Counted from the first letter of the stretch, positions 52,826-62,199 are shown. The stretch is DNA of 64,000 bases from Candidatus Kaiserbacteria bacterium (GCA_016182485.1 JACPGH010000005.1:62001-126000), one strand, 5' to 3'. Program-made: numbers and translations. The notes: generated by a model from the letters alone, not told the origin.

Positions 52826-54640
52826 ATGGCCTTATTAGACTTTCTCAACCGCAAGAGACAAGAACCGGAGATCGTACCGGTCCTTCCGAAAGACATTTAC
52901 CGGCAGGGCTCGCTCAATCTAGTGGATACCATCGCGCCTACGGCGCTCAAGATCTCTCCAAGAGAGCTCGAGCTGGGCGAGAAATTCGTACGCGCGTTCT
53001 ACACCATCTCGTATCCGCGCTTCCTGACCGACAGCTGGTTCTCGCCGGTCATCAACCTCGACAAAGTGCTCGACGTTTCCATTTTTATTCATCCGATCGA
53101 GACGGGACAGGCGCTGCGCGCATTCCAGAAAAAGGTCGCTGAAGTCCAGAGCCAGATCAACGAGCGAGAATCCAGAGGCCTCGTGCGCGACCCTCTGCTC
53201 GATACTGCGTACCAAGATCTGGAAACGCTACGCGACAGTCTCCAGCAGGCGCAGGAGAAGCTGTTTGAAGTCGGGCTCTACCTTGCGCTCTATGGAGATT
53301 CCAAAGAAGAAATAGACAAGACCGAGGGCGACATACGCGGCATACTCGACGCTAAGCTGGTCTACACGAAGCCCGCGCTCTTCCAGCAAGAGCAAGGCTT
53401 TCGTTCCTGCCTGCCTCTCGGCTCCGACGAGCTCATGGTGCATTCGAAATTGAACTCTTCGCCCATCTCCTCTTTCTTCCCGTTCGTCTCGTTCGACCTC
53501 ACTAGCGACCGCGGCATCCTCTACGGCCTGAACCGCCACAATTCCTCGCTTATCCTCTTCGACCGTTTCTCCCTCGAGAACTACAACTCCGTCGTGTTCG
53601 CGAAATCCGGCTCCGGCAAGAGCTACGCGACCAAGCTCGAGATCCTGCGCTCCTTGATGTTCGGGACCAACGTCATCGTTATCGATCCCGAACGAGAATA
53701 CGATCAACTCGTGGAAGCCACCGGCGGACGCTCCTTCCACATCTCGCTCTCCTCGGAGCACCACATCAACCCGTTCGACTTGCCGCCGATCCGGGAGGAT
53801 GAGAATCCGCGCGACATCCTGCGCTCGAACATCATCACGCTCGTCGGCCTTTTCCGCATCATGCTCGGCGGCCTCTCGCCAGAGGAGGACGCCATCATTG
53901 ATCGGGCCATCAGCGAGACATACGCGCTCAAGGATATTACCGGAGACGCCGACTTCTCCGGCGCCGAACCGCCGCTGCTCTCCGATTTCGAGCAGGTGCT
54001 CTCGGGCATGGAAGGCAGCGAGTCGCTCGTCGAGCGGCTCTCGAAGTACACCCGCGGCACGTGGGCGGGGTTCTTGAACCAGCCGACCAACATCGATATC
54101 AATCAGCAGTTCGTCGTCTTCTCCGTACGCGACATGGAGGACGAGCTCAAGCCCGTGGCGATGTACATCATCACGCACTATATCTGGAACGCGGTCCGCC
54201 ACGAGCTCAAGAAACGCCTGCTCATTATCGACGAGGCGTGGTGGATGATGAAGAGCGAAGACACCGCTTCCTTTCTCTACTCGGTCGCCAAGCGCGGGCG
54301 CAAGTATTATCTGGGCGTCGCCACCATCACGCAGGACGTCGAGGACTTCTTGAAAAGTCCCTACGGCCGCCCGATCCTCACTAACTCCTCCCTCCAGCTT
54401 TTGCTCAAGCAGTCGACAACGACTATCGACGTGCTGCAGCAGACTTTCAATCTTACCGACGAAGAGAAGTATCTCTTGCTCGAGGCCGGGGTAGGCGAGG
54501 GGCTTTTCTTCGCCGGCTTAAAGCACGTCGCAATCAAGGTCGTCGCGAGCTATACCGAGGATCAGATAATCACCTCCGATCCCTCGCAGCTTCTCGCGAT
54601 AAAGGCGGAGAAGGACCGCCATGCCGCAGAGAAACAATAA
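52826..54640 (+). CDS. virB4: VirB4-family secretion ATPase
   Basis: 604 aa. N-terminal part includes D-S-W-F-S-P-V-I-N and a helical linker; Walker A A-K-S-G-S-G-K-S-Y-A-T-K (about 258), Walker B L-L-I-I-D-E-A-W-W-M-M (about 470), then V-A-T-I-T-Q-D-V-E-D and S-S-L-Q-L-L-L-K-Q-S. Cytoplasmic motor of type IV secretion or conjugation-like machines. Overlaps the next gene by 20 bp. Confidence 0.93.
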   Translation: MALLDFLNRKRQEPEIVPVLPKDIYRQGSLNLVDTIAPTALKISPRELELGEKFVRAFYTISYPRFLTDSWFSPVINLDKVLDVSIFIHPIETGQALRAFQKKVAEVQSQINERESRGLVRDPLLDTAYQDLETLRDSLQQAQEKLFEVGLYLALYGDSKEEIDKTEGDIRGILDAKLVYTKPALFQQEQGFRSCLPLGSDELMVHSKLNSSPISSFFPFVSFDLTSDRGILYGLNRHNSSLILFDRFSLENYNSVVFAKSGSGKSYATKLEILRSLMFGTNVIVIDPEREYDQLVEATGGRSFHISLSSEHHINPFDLPPIREDENPRDILRSNIITLVGLFRIMLGGLSPEEDAIIDRAISETYALKDITGDADFSGAEPPLLSDFEQVLSGMEGSESLVERLSKYTRGTWAGFLNQPTNIDINQQFVVFSVRDMEDELKPVAMYIITHYIWNAVRHELKKRLLIIDEAWWMMKSEDTASFLYSVAKRGRKYYLGVATITQDVEDFLKSPYGRPILTNSSLQLLLKQSTTTIDVLQQTFNLTDEEKYLLLEAGVGEGLFFAGLKHVAIKVVASYTEDQIITSDPSQLLAIKAEKDRHAAEKQ

Positions 54641-55250
54641 ACTACCGCCGCGGCCGCCGACCGTAACCTGGAAAAATGCGGTTCCCTTAGTGGCAGTGGC
54701 CGCCGTGTTCGACGCGGCGCGCATGTTCTTCGAGATGTTCTGGCTCTTCGGCCCAGTACTGCTCGGAGCTTACTGCACCGGCAAAGTGAGCGAATACGTA
54801 GGAATGCTTGGGGGCGCGACCGTGGCGGCCTGCGGCGCCGGCGCCACCATCGTGGGCTACGTTTTTAGCCCTCATCTCGTTGTCTTTGGCTCCATAATGG
54901 CTATCGCTGTCGGAATTTTTGGCTGGCTCACGGTGATGCTTCTGCTCGCGATGTTTAACGCCCGGATTTTCAAGACAGTCGCGAACGGCTGGCTCTGGTC
55001 CCTGCTCGGCCTCGGCGTCAGCGTCATACCTATTGTAGGCGCAATTCCCTCAATTACACTCTCTTTGCTCAAGCTATATCATGCGCAAATAAAAAAGGAT
55101 CGCGCAGGACTCAAGGAGTGGCAAAAAACTACGCAAGAGATCCTCAAAAAAGTGGAGCGCGCCCGGCAAGAAGCGGAACTTGCGCGCTTATATCAAGAAC
55201 AGGCCGCCGCCGAGGAAGAAATCCCCGAAGAGAGGCCGAAAGCCGCCTAA
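54621..55250 (+). CDS. Membrane protein of the secretion operon
   Basis: 209 aa. Four or so hydrophobic segments (about 22-50, 58-80, 88-112, 120-150), then a charged coiled tail (about 155-205). Overlaps virB4. Position suggests an inner-membrane VirB6/VirB8-like part, but no motif proves it. Confidence 0.7.
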   Translation: MPQRNNKLPPRPPTVTWKNAVPLVAVAAVFDAARMFFEMFWLFGPVLLGAYCTGKVSEYVGMLGGATVAACGAGATIVGYVFSPHLVVFGSIMAIAVGIFGWLTVMLLLAMFNARIFKTVANGWLWSLLGLGVSVIPIVGAIPSITLSLLKLYHAQIKKDRAGLKEWQKTTQEILKKVERARQEAELARLYQEQAAAEEEIPEERPKAA

Positions 55251-55279
55251 CCGCGCCCGGAGAGATATATACTATGCAC

Positions 55280-56275
55280 ATGTACTCTCGCGCCCTGCGA
55301 GCCACTGCGCTCCTTTCTCTCGCCCTCTTTCTCCCGGCACTGGCAGCCGCGCAGTTCGTCGGCGGGCCGAGCACGGCCCCGTTCTCTATCTCTCTCAGCC
55401 CGCGATATCCCGCTCCCCAATCCCAGGCCGTTCTCTCGCTTCTCTCAAGCTCGATTAATCTCGCGAATGCGAAACTGTCGGTAACTGTCGCGGGCAAGAC
55501 AATATACGAAGGCGCCGCGCAGCCGGTCGCTATCCCGATCGGCAACACGGGAGAAATAACTTCGATCACTGCCGTCATTTCTGCCGGCGGCCGGAATTAT
55601 AGCCAATCCATCCAAGTCCAACCACAGGACGTGGCGCTCATAGTTGAACCTGTCTCCTCGGCGCCGCTTCTCTATCCCGGGAAGCCTATGGTCCCCCTTG
55701 AAGGGAGCGCGCGGATGGTGGCCATCGCGAACCTGCGCGATGGCAGCGGGCGAATGCTCGCGCCGAATACGCTCTCGTACTCCTGGACCGTGGACGGAAC
55801 GAATCTCGCAAGCGCCTCGGGCATAGGGAAGAGCTCGCTCATGGTGGTTTCTCCTTTGCAGTACCGGCAGAGAACGGTATCCGTAAGAGTCGAGAGCCCG
55901 GATGGGAAGCTCTCGGGCGGAGCCGAGCATTCTCTTTCTCCAGCGCAGCCGGTCGCGCGCATTTATCGGAACGACCCTCTCCTCGGCATACTTTTCAACC
56001 GCGCGCTTTCCGGTAATTTCGCGATAACTACTTCAGAGGAGAGCCTTTATGCAGCGGTGTTTTCCCTCCCGGTCACAAGCGGCGCGCCGCTCCTGCAATG
56101 GTTTTTGAACGGCAAGGCGGCCCAGTCCGGGAGCAGCATAACCTTGCGGCCGGGCGGCAACGGGGAAGGGACGGCGTCTCTCTCCCTGACAGCCTCCGCG
56201 GCCGACACGAAAGCGACAGCGACCCTGCCCCTCTCCTTCGGCACGCCGGCCGGAGGGAATCTTCTCGGCCTATGA
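55280..56275 (+). CDS. Secreted protein with beta domains, secretion operon
   Basis: 331 aa. TATACT ends six bases before ATG 55280; ATG 55274 is possible. Signal peptide M-Y-S-R-A-L-R-A-T-A-L-L-S-L-A-L-F, cleavage near A-A-A-Q. The mature part has Ig-like beta repeats (S-I-S-L-S-P-R-Y-P-A-P, P-L-Y-P-G-K-P, S-Y-S-W-T-V-D-G). May be a periplasmic or surface component of the VirB4 machine. Confidence 0.7.
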   Translation: MYSRALRATALLSLALFLPALAAAQFVGGPSTAPFSISLSPRYPAPQSQAVLSLLSSSINLANAKLSVTVAGKTIYEGAAQPVAIPIGNTGEITSITAVISAGGRNYSQSIQVQPQDVALIVEPVSSAPLLYPGKPMVPLEGSARMVAIANLRDGSGRMLAPNTLSYSWTVDGTNLASASGIGKSSLMVVSPLQYRQRTVSVRVESPDGKLSGGAEHSLSPAQPVARIYRNDPLLGILFNRALSGNFAITTSEESLYAAVFSLPVTSGAPLLQWFLNGKAAQSGSSITLRPGGNGEGTASLSLTASAADTKATATLPLSFGTPAGGNLLGL

Positions 56276-57006
56276 AGAAAATCATTATTGTTGCCGCCCT
56301 ATTCCTCCTAAGTCTGGCCCCGCATGCCCTCGCGGCAGAAAGCGGCTTTGTGGCGCTCGCCCCAATTACGGGTCTCACGGATCAAAGCACGACCGCGCTG
56401 GTGAATTCAGGCGATCTTTCCGCTTTCTTCAACAATCTATACAAATACCTCATCGGGCTCGCGGCCATTCTTGCGATCATTCAAATCATGTATGGCGGCA
56501 TTAGGATCGCCACGAACCAAGATAACGTGAGTCTGGTAACGGATATGAGAGGACGCATCGTGCAGGCGCTCTTCGGTCTCGTGCTCGTCCTCTCGCCGGC
56601 GATAGTCTTCTCGATCATCAATCCGCGCATTTTGGATCTCTCTATCGGCCTCTCGCCGCTGGACTTGCCGGCGCCAGTGTCGAGGTCCTCGGACGGGACA
56701 TCGACAACAACTATTTCCGCAGAGGATAGAACCGTTCGGGAAGCAATGGGGGGCAGAGTGGTTTGGAGTTTTACAATCAATAATGCCGCGCAAACGGGAC
56801 GCCAGGCAACTGGAGCGATCCTCGACGACAAACAACAGCAGTGTACACGGGATACCGGAGGTACCGGTATTATCTTGCCCGACCCTCAAACTGGCGGAGG
56901 TGCTTTCGCTTATGTCTGTCAGACATGTCCTCCCAATACAACCATGGTCTTGCTCTCGCGCGGGCGCCCAGGTCCTGGGCCACGCGGGGCATGCCAACCG
57001 AATTAG
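56272..57006 (+). CDS. TrbC/VirB2-like pilin with C-terminal extension
   Basis: 244 aa; ATGA overlap. Signal peptide M-K-K-I-I-I-V-A-A-L-F-L-L-S-L-A-P-H-A-L-A, then two hydrophobic helices (about 55-80 and 97-118) with Y-G-G-I-R-I between, the VirB2/TrbC hairpin. About 120 further residues with four Cys near the end are unusual for a pilin. Confidence 0.78.
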   Translation: MKKIIIVAALFLLSLAPHALAAESGFVALAPITGLTDQSTTALVNSGDLSAFFNNLYKYLIGLAAILAIIQIMYGGIRIATNQDNVSLVTDMRGRIVQALFGLVLVLSPAIVFSIINPRILDLSIGLSPLDLPAPVSRSSDGTSTTTISAEDRTVREAMGGRVVWSFTINNAAQTGRQATGAILDDKQQQCTRDTGGTGIILPDPQTGGGAFAYVCQTCPPNTTMVLLSRGRPGPGPRGACQPN

Positions 57007-57011
57007 CTGCT

Positions 57012-58316
57012 ATGCGCCGCACACTTATCATTGCCGGAATACTTCTGCTCATCATCGGAGCCGGTCTTGCGTACTTCTATTTCTTCGAGAAGCCTCGAGG
57101 TATCGCTGTCGTGCCGCAAGGAGCGGTGAATTTCCCGACGGCCGGGCAGCGGGAACCTACAGCTGGCGGAGGCGCCTCGACCGCCTCAACCCAGACCGCC
57201 GCGCCGGAAGCCGTATCCTCGCGCCTCACGAGGATTAGCGGCGGGCCGGTAGTGCCCGGCGAAGCGGTCGTCGACATTCCGGCCAAAAACGCGAGTCCCG
57301 TTGGAGATCAAATTTCCAACGGGGCAAGCAGCTCCCCCTCCTCGACCTCGCTCGGGGTAAACGACGTCGCAGTTTCGTACATCGAACGGCAGAGCGGGAA
57401 CGTATACGTCTACGTAAAAAGCGCCGGCACGGTGGCGCGCAAAACGAACAAAACTCTCCCAGGCATTCAGTCAGCGCTCTGGGTTCCCGATGGTTCGACC
57501 GCCTTCGTGCGCTACCTCTCGGGCGCCGACTTCTCGAGCGTCAGCACGTATGCATTGCCCGTAGATAACGGGCTATCCGCCGACAGACAGGGATTCTTCC
57601 TCCCGCAAAACCTCGCGGACATCGCCATAGCCTCTTCGAGCCCCGTTGGAAATCCGATTTCCAACGGGGCGAGCATACTCACTCTCGCCTCCGGCGTGAA
57701 CGGCTCCGTCGCTTCGCTCGGCAAAATTGACGGTTCGCGCACTTCGGACGCGTTCACTACGCCGCTCTCGGCTCTGCGTATCGCCTTCGCGGGCAAGAAC
57801 CAATACCTCGCTTTCACCAAGCCGACCTCGTCCTTGCCCGGGTATGCTTTCTTCGTAGATAAAAATGGCCGTTTCTCCCGCGTCGCCGGGCCAGCCAATG
57901 GACTCGTAGCCCTTCCGAGCCCGTCGGGGAAGCACGTGCTCATAAGCTATATCCAAGACGGCTCGATGCAGCTCGCCCTTATTACGGCGGCCACCGGGGA
58001 AACGACGACCCTGCCTGTGGCGACCATCGCCGATAAATGCGTGTGGACGGCCGATGACTCCGCTGTCTACTGCGGAATCCCCGTATCTCCGTCTGCTATT
58101 TATCAATACCCGGACGACTGGTACCAGGGCGCCGTCGCGTTCTCGGATAGGATCTGGAAGATCGATGTCACCGACCGTTTCGCGCAACTGGTGTTCGACT
58201 TTTCTCTAGAGACCGAGAGCGCGCTAGATGCGCAGGCAATGGCTATCAACCCCTTAGGGACTATGCTCGTATTCGTTAACAAGAACGATGGCTCGCTCTG
58301 GGCTTATTCGCTCTAG
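57012..58316 (+). CDS. Anchored beta-propeller-like protein
   Basis: 434 aa from ATG 57012. One N-terminal anchor (L-I-I-A-G-I-L-L-L-I-I-G-A), a Ser/Thr/Ala-rich linker, then repeating beta units (A-L-W-V-P-D-G-S, S-G-K-H-V-L-I-S-Y, C-V-W-T-A-D-D-S-A-V-Y) typical of WD40/TolB-like propellers. Two copies of the CCCGTTGG palindrome are translated as P-V-G-D-Q-I-S-N-G and P-V-G-N-P-I-S-N-G. Last gene of the secretion operon. Confidence 0.75.
   Translation: MRRTLIIAGILLLIIGAGLAYFYFFEKPRGIAVVPQGAVNFPTAGQREPTAGGGASTASTQTAAPEAVSSRLTRISGGPVVPGEAVVDIPAKNASPVGDQISNGASSSPSSTSLGVNDVAVSYIERQSGNVYVYVKSAGTVARKTNKTLPGIQSALWVPDGSTAFVRYLSGADFSSVSTYALPVDNGLSADRQGFFLPQNLADIAIASSSPVGNPISNGASILTLASGVNGSVASLGKIDGSRTSDAFTTPLSALRIAFAGKNQYLAFTKPTSSLPGYAFFVDKNGRFSRVAGPANGLVALPSPSGKHVLISYIQDGSMQLALITAATGETTTLPVATIADKCVWTADDSAVYCGIPVSPSAIYQYPDDWYQGAVAFSDRIWKIDVTDRFAQLVFDFSLETESALDAQAMAINPLGTMLVFVNKNDGSLWAYSL
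57297..57323. repeat. CCCGTTGG...CCAACGGG palindrome, propeller gene copy 1
   Basis: Arms CCCGTTGGAGAT and ATTTCCAACGGG; translated as P-V-G-D-Q-I-S-N-G. Confidence 0.9.
57641..57669. repeat. CCCCGTTGG...CCAACGGGG palindrome, propeller gene copy 2
   Basis: Arms CCCCGTTGGAAATC and GATTTCCAACGGGG, perfect 14 bp; translated as P-V-G-N-P-I-S-N-G. Confidence 0.92.
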
Positions 58317-59068
58317 ACTTTAGCGGCTAAAGCACCCGCTTCTTTATCGAGCGTGCGGCGTACGTGCCATTCCTGGACCACGCCGGCGAGATTGGTCGTG
58401 ATGAAATACAACGCCACCGCGCCGGAAGTCGTGTATGAGATGGTGCCGATGAGGAACGGGAAGACATACTTGAGCTGCATCCCCATCATCTTCTGGAAAT
58501 CCCCTTGAAAGCCGCCCGTCCCGGGCGTCGGCTTCATCGTGCCGGAAAGGGCTGCTTGAGCCTGGAAAAATTGCGTTACCGCCGCGAGGACCGCCAGAAC
58601 GAGGCTTTTGCCCGCGACTGAAATGAGGCCGAGAAATTGCAGAGAGACTAATTGCGGCACGGGGGTGAAGGCGTAGAGGCGCGCGGCATTGATCGCCGGA
58701 AAGGGCTCGTAGAAGAAGACCCAGTAGAGAGCGAGCAGGATGGGGATCTGTATGAAAAGCGTCAAAATGCTCGCGAACGGGTTTACGCGCGCTTCGCGAT
58801 AAAGCGCGAGCGTCTGCACCGCTTCTTTTTCCTTATCTCCCTTATGTTTCTCCTTGAGCTCTTTGAGGCGCGGCTCGAGCTCTTTCATCGCGCGCTGGGT
58901 GCGGGCGGCGGAGAGCGAGAAGGGAAGTAAGACGAGCCGGATAACGATAGTGACAAGGATAATGGCCACGCCCACGTCGCCGTTCGGAATTACCGCTACG
59001 AGCGCGACCAGGGCGTTGTAAATCGGATTATAGAAAACCGCGTGGAAGAACGTTGAGACCCAGGCCAT
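58313..59068 (-). CDS. yidC: Membrane protein insertase YidC (Oxa1 type)
   Basis: 251 aa, short Gram-positive-like form. Core V-A-I-I-L-V-T-I-V-I-R-L-V-L-L-P with the conserved Arg, then K-E-L-E-P-R-L-K-E-L-K-E-K-H (cytoplasmic hairpin), and later Y-F-I-T-T-N-L-A. Five membrane segments. Downstream of rnpA and rpmH as usual near the origin. Confidence 0.95.
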   Translation of the reverse strand: MAWVSTFFHAVFYNPIYNALVALVAVIPNGDVGVAIILVTIVIRLVLLPFSLSAARTQRAMKELEPRLKELKEKHKGDKEKEAVQTLALYREARVNPFASILTLFIQIPILLALYWVFFYEPFPAINAARLYAFTPVPQLVSLQFLGLISVAGKSLVLAVLAAVTQFFQAQAALSGTMKPTPGTGGFQGDFQKMMGMQLKYVFPFLIGTISYTTSGAVALYFITTNLAGVVQEWHVRRTLDKEAGALAAKV

Positions 59069-59083
59069 CTCGCTATAGTACGG

Positions 59084-59398
59084 TTAACGGTCGGTTTTTG
59101 AAAGCAGTCCTATCAATTCTGCCCGGATCTCGCTGGCCGTCATATCTAGAACCGAGGCTTTTGGGTAGATCAAAAGGGAAGGGGGCAGGGCAGAGAGCGC
59201 GCGGAGAGCTCCCAGGACTCGACGTTTGAGGCGGTGGCGAGTGACTGAGAGCCGGGCGGTCTTTTTAGGGACGATGACGGCATAGCCTGTGGCTCCTCTG
59301 GGCACTATGACTTGGAAATGCGCGGAGGAGAGCCTCAAGGCGCCTTTAATAGCCTTGGGGAAGGCGGTTCTCGAGAGCCGCTGGCTCCTGGGGAACAC
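59084..59398 (-). CDS. rnpA: Ribonuclease P protein component
   Basis: 104 aa. Weakly conserved but shows the RNR-like motif as V-T-R-H-R-L-K-R-R-V and F-x-V-x-V-x-x-x-x-x-x-x-A-V-I-V-P-K-K. Order rpmH-rnpA-yidC supports it. Confidence 0.9.
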   Translation of the reverse strand: MFPRSQRLSRTAFPKAIKGALRLSSAHFQVIVPRGATGYAVIVPKKTARLSVTRHRLKRRVLGALRALSALPPSLLIYPKASVLDMTASEIRAELIGLLSKTDR

Positions 59399-59400
59399 GG

Positions 59401-59535
59401 TTAGACCGCGAGGCGCGTGCGCCCCGCGCGGCGGCGACGGCGGACGATCTTCCTGCCAGAGCTGGTCTCTGCCCGCGCGCGAAAGCCGTGGGTTCGGGCG
59501 CGTTTACGCTTCTTGGGTTGGTAGGTGAAAGACAT
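59401..59535 (-). CDS. rpmH: 50S ribosomal protein L34
   Basis: 44 aa: M-S-F-T-Y-Q-P-K-K-R-K-R-A-R-T-H-G-F-R-A-R, then G-R-K-I-V-R-R-R-R-R-A-G-R-T-R-L. Two bases upstream of rnpA and divergent from dnaA, the classical origin-side arrangement. Confidence 0.97.
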   Translation of the reverse strand: MSFTYQPKKRKRARTHGFRARAETSSGRKIVRRRRRAGRTRLAV

Positions 59536-59630
59536 TGTTGAGTCAAGACGCTGCTATGCACACGATAGTAACAGGTTTTAAACAAATTGCCACAGTGTTG
59601 CTTTTCCCGAGCCAGCGTATAATCCAGGCA

Positions 59631-60986
59631 ATGGATCGAAGCAATCCGAGAGAACTCTGGGAATACACGCTGACCCAAGTAGAGCTCTCGATATCTCCCG
59701 CTAACTTCAACACCTGGTTCCGCAACAGTTTCATACACAAAATAGGAGAGGACGGCGTTATTTATATAGGAATCCCTAGTCAATTCTTTAAGGATTGGTA
59801 TTTGAAAAAGTTCCATACTCTTCTCTTAAAGATTTTCCGAGATATCTCGTTTGAGTTCCGGAATATCGAGTACGTCATCGTGAAGGACGAGCGGCGCAAG
59901 GCCGCGCCCCGGGAGACAAAAAGCGTCCCGGGGGCCATGGAACTCCCGCTCAACGAGTTCTACATCAACAAAAGCGACAATTTGAACCCGCGCTACACCT
60001 TCGATACGTTCGTCATCGGGTCGTTCAACAGCCTTGCTTACGCGGCCGCTCAAGCGGCGCTTGAGCATCCCGGCATAATCTACAACCCGCTCTTTGTCTA
60101 CGGGGATACCGGCCGCGGCAAAACGCATCTTATCCAGGCAATCGGCAATCATTTTAAAAAGCAGTACCCGGGCCGCAAGGTCTATTATCTGACATCCGAA
60201 AAATTCACGGTCGATTACACCGACTCCGTGCAGGCGGGGACTGCGAATCGTTTTAAAGACAAATATCGCCAATACGATCTTCTTATCATGGACGATGTGC
60301 AGTTCCTGTCGAAAAAAGAGAAGACCGAGGAGGAGCTTTTCCATCTATTCAACGCGCTTCACGACGCGAATAAACAGATTATTTTTTCCTCAGACAGGTC
60401 GCCGGCCGCTATCCCAGATATCGCCGAGCGCCTGAAGGGCCGTCTAGCGAGCGGAATGACTGTAGATATAGGCGAACCGGATCCTGAGTCGCGCATGGCC
60501 ATTATCCGCAAGAAATCAGCCTCGCACGGCATCCTCCTCTCGGAGGAGGTTGTAGAGTACGTCGCGACCTCGGTATCCGGCTCGATTCGCGAGCTTGAAG
60601 GGATGGTAAATAGCATAATTTGCCATGCGCAGGCGCGGGGCTCTACGCCAAACATCTCGGAAGTGCGGCAGTCAATCCGTTCTTTCATGCGGCCGCAGAA
60701 GAACATATCAGTGAAGAATGTCGTCGACCGGGTCGCTAGTTTCTATGGTATCGATGAAGAAAGCATCTATGAGAAGACCCGCCGGAGAGAAGTGGTGCGC
60801 CCGCGACAGGTCATCATGTACCTGTTGCGGGAAGATTTCAGTATTTCGTACCCGACTATCGGCACGAAGATAGGCGGGCGCGATCATACGACGGTTATCC
60901 ACTCCTGTGAAAAAATAAAAAAAGAAATCGTGGTGGATAACGAGCTCGCAAAAGAGATTCAGAACATACGCACCCTTCTCGTATGA
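59631..60986 (+). CDS. dnaA: Chromosomal replication initiator DnaA
   Basis: 451 aa from ATG 59631 (TATAAT, seven bases, ATG, no SD). Domain I with S-P-A-N-F-N-T-W-F, Walker A G-D-T-G-R-G-K-T-H (about 155), Walker B L-L-I-M-D-D-V-Q-F-L, and domain IV with G-G-R-D-H-T-T-V-I-H-S-C-E. Domain II linker is very short. Starts replication. Confidence 0.97.
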   Translation: MDRSNPRELWEYTLTQVELSISPANFNTWFRNSFIHKIGEDGVIYIGIPSQFFKDWYLKKFHTLLLKIFRDISFEFRNIEYVIVKDERRKAAPRETKSVPGAMELPLNEFYINKSDNLNPRYTFDTFVIGSFNSLAYAAAQAALEHPGIIYNPLFVYGDTGRGKTHLIQAIGNHFKKQYPGRKVYYLTSEKFTVDYTDSVQAGTANRFKDKYRQYDLLIMDDVQFLSKKEKTEEELFHLFNALHDANKQIIFSSDRSPAAIPDIAERLKGRLASGMTVDIGEPDPESRMAIIRKKSASHGILLSEEVVEYVATSVSGSIRELEGMVNSIICHAQARGSTPNISEVRQSIRSFMRPQKNISVKNVVDRVASFYGIDEESIYEKTRRREVVRPRQVIMYLLREDFSISYPTIGTKIGGRDHTTVIHSCEKIKKEIVVDNELAKEIQNIRTLLV

Positions 60987-61098
60987 ACACCTTCTCGGAC
61001 TTTTCCACTCGTTCTGAATTATCGCCCACTGCTTTCTACCTAGTCCTTGCTGTATTTTTTGAACTTATACACCTATCCCCACTCCTAATAAATTCCGT
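60987..61098. other. dnaA-dnaN intergenic region, weak oriC candidate
   Basis: AT-rich 112 bp with one DnaA-box-like site, TTATACACC (61065-61073), and CTATCCCCA next to it. Two more TTATCCAC-type sites lie inside the dnaA 3' end (near 60896 and 60934, opposite strands). Too few for a firm origin call. Confidence 0.3.
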
Positions 61099-62199
61099 AT
61101 GAATATTTCAATAAATAAAAAGATATTCTCTGAGGCTGTGCATAAAGCTTCCAGATTCTCCGAGCGCAAGACCGGAACACTGCCAATCCTTTCTTCCATC
61201 CTCATTCTCTCAAGCGATGAGGGGATCAAAATGCGTGCGACTAATTTAGAGATCGGCATCGATCTGAAAGTCGAAGGAGAATCTAAATCGCACGGGGTCG
61301 CGGCAGTTCCTGCGACCGTCCTCGGACAGATCGCCGGTTCCTTAAGCGGAGACGGGAATGTAACCCTGGAACATACCGGAGAGCTAGTGTCGTTCAATAG
61401 CGGGACTGGCAAGAGCCTTATAAAGACCATTCCGTACGAAGATTTCCCCTCGATCCCGTTTCCAGAAAATCCTAAGAACAGGATAGTATTACCGGGAGTC
61501 CTTCTCCAATCCCTCCTGTCTTCTATAGTCTCGTGCGCCTCTGCTTCTACGGTCCGTCCCGAATTGGCGAGCGTTTATCTCTCTGTAGAAGGCGGGGTCC
61601 TGACGGCGGTAGCGACTGATTCTTTTCGTTTAGCGGAGAAGAAGGTGCCGTTGTCGCAAAAAGGCACTCAAGGGAAATTCCTAATTCCTGCCAAGAACGC
61701 GGCGGATATTGCGCAGACGCTTCCGGACGAGGATGTGATAGTCTCTTTCGACGAACATCAGGTAGCGTTCGTGAGTACTAAGGGAATGATAGTGTCGCGC
61801 CTCACGAACGCCACCTATCCGGATTACCGGCAGATCATACCCAAGGAATCAATCGTAGAAGCAAGTGTCCTTCGGAAGGATTTTGAATTGGCGCTCAAGC
61901 GCAGCAGTATTTTTTCGGATTCGTTCCAGAAGGTGAAATTGACGTTCGATCCGAAGAAGAACGCACTCTCTCTTTACTCACGCAACGCCGATATCGGAGA
62001 ATCCACGGAAACGCTTCCGGCAAAAGTCGAAGGGAACGCGCTTGAAATATCCTTTAATCACCATTATCTCTCGGCGGCTCTGGGGCTCACGCAAGCCGAA
62101 AGCCTCTCCTTCTGCGCGGCCGGCCCCGGCCGCCCGCTCATCATCAAAGGCCTCGGCGACACATCTCTTCTGTATCTCGTCTCCCCGATGAATCAATGA
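61099..62199 (+). CDS. dnaN: DNA polymerase III beta subunit (sliding clamp)
   Basis: 366 aa. K-T-G-T-L-P-I-L-S-S-I, A-T-N-L-E-I-G, A-T-D-S-F-R-L-A and C-terminal L-V-S-P-M are conserved clamp residues. Follows dnaA directly. Confidence 0.97.
   Translation: MNISINKKIFSEAVHKASRFSERKTGTLPILSSILILSSDEGIKMRATNLEIGIDLKVEGESKSHGVAAVPATVLGQIAGSLSGDGNVTLEHTGELVSFNSGTGKSLIKTIPYEDFPSIPFPENPKNRIVLPGVLLQSLLSSIVSCASASTVRPELASVYLSVEGGVLTAVATDSFRLAEKKVPLSQKGTQGKFLIPAKNAADIAQTLPDEDVIVSFDEHQVAFVSTKGMIVSRLTNATYPDYRQIIPKESIVEASVLRKDFELALKRSSIFSDSFQKVKLTFDPKKNALSLYSRNADIGESTETLPAKVEGNALEISFNHHYLSAALGLTQAESLSFCAAGPGRPLIIKGLGDTSLLYLVSPMNQ

Noticed and set aside
50877..58316. Integrated conjugative element
   Set aside because: No relaxase, coupling protein or integrase is present; the operon is better read as a resident CPR secretion/pilus system.
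60987..61098. Firm replication origin call
   Set aside because: Only one or two DnaA-box-like sites; GC skew could not be computed here.
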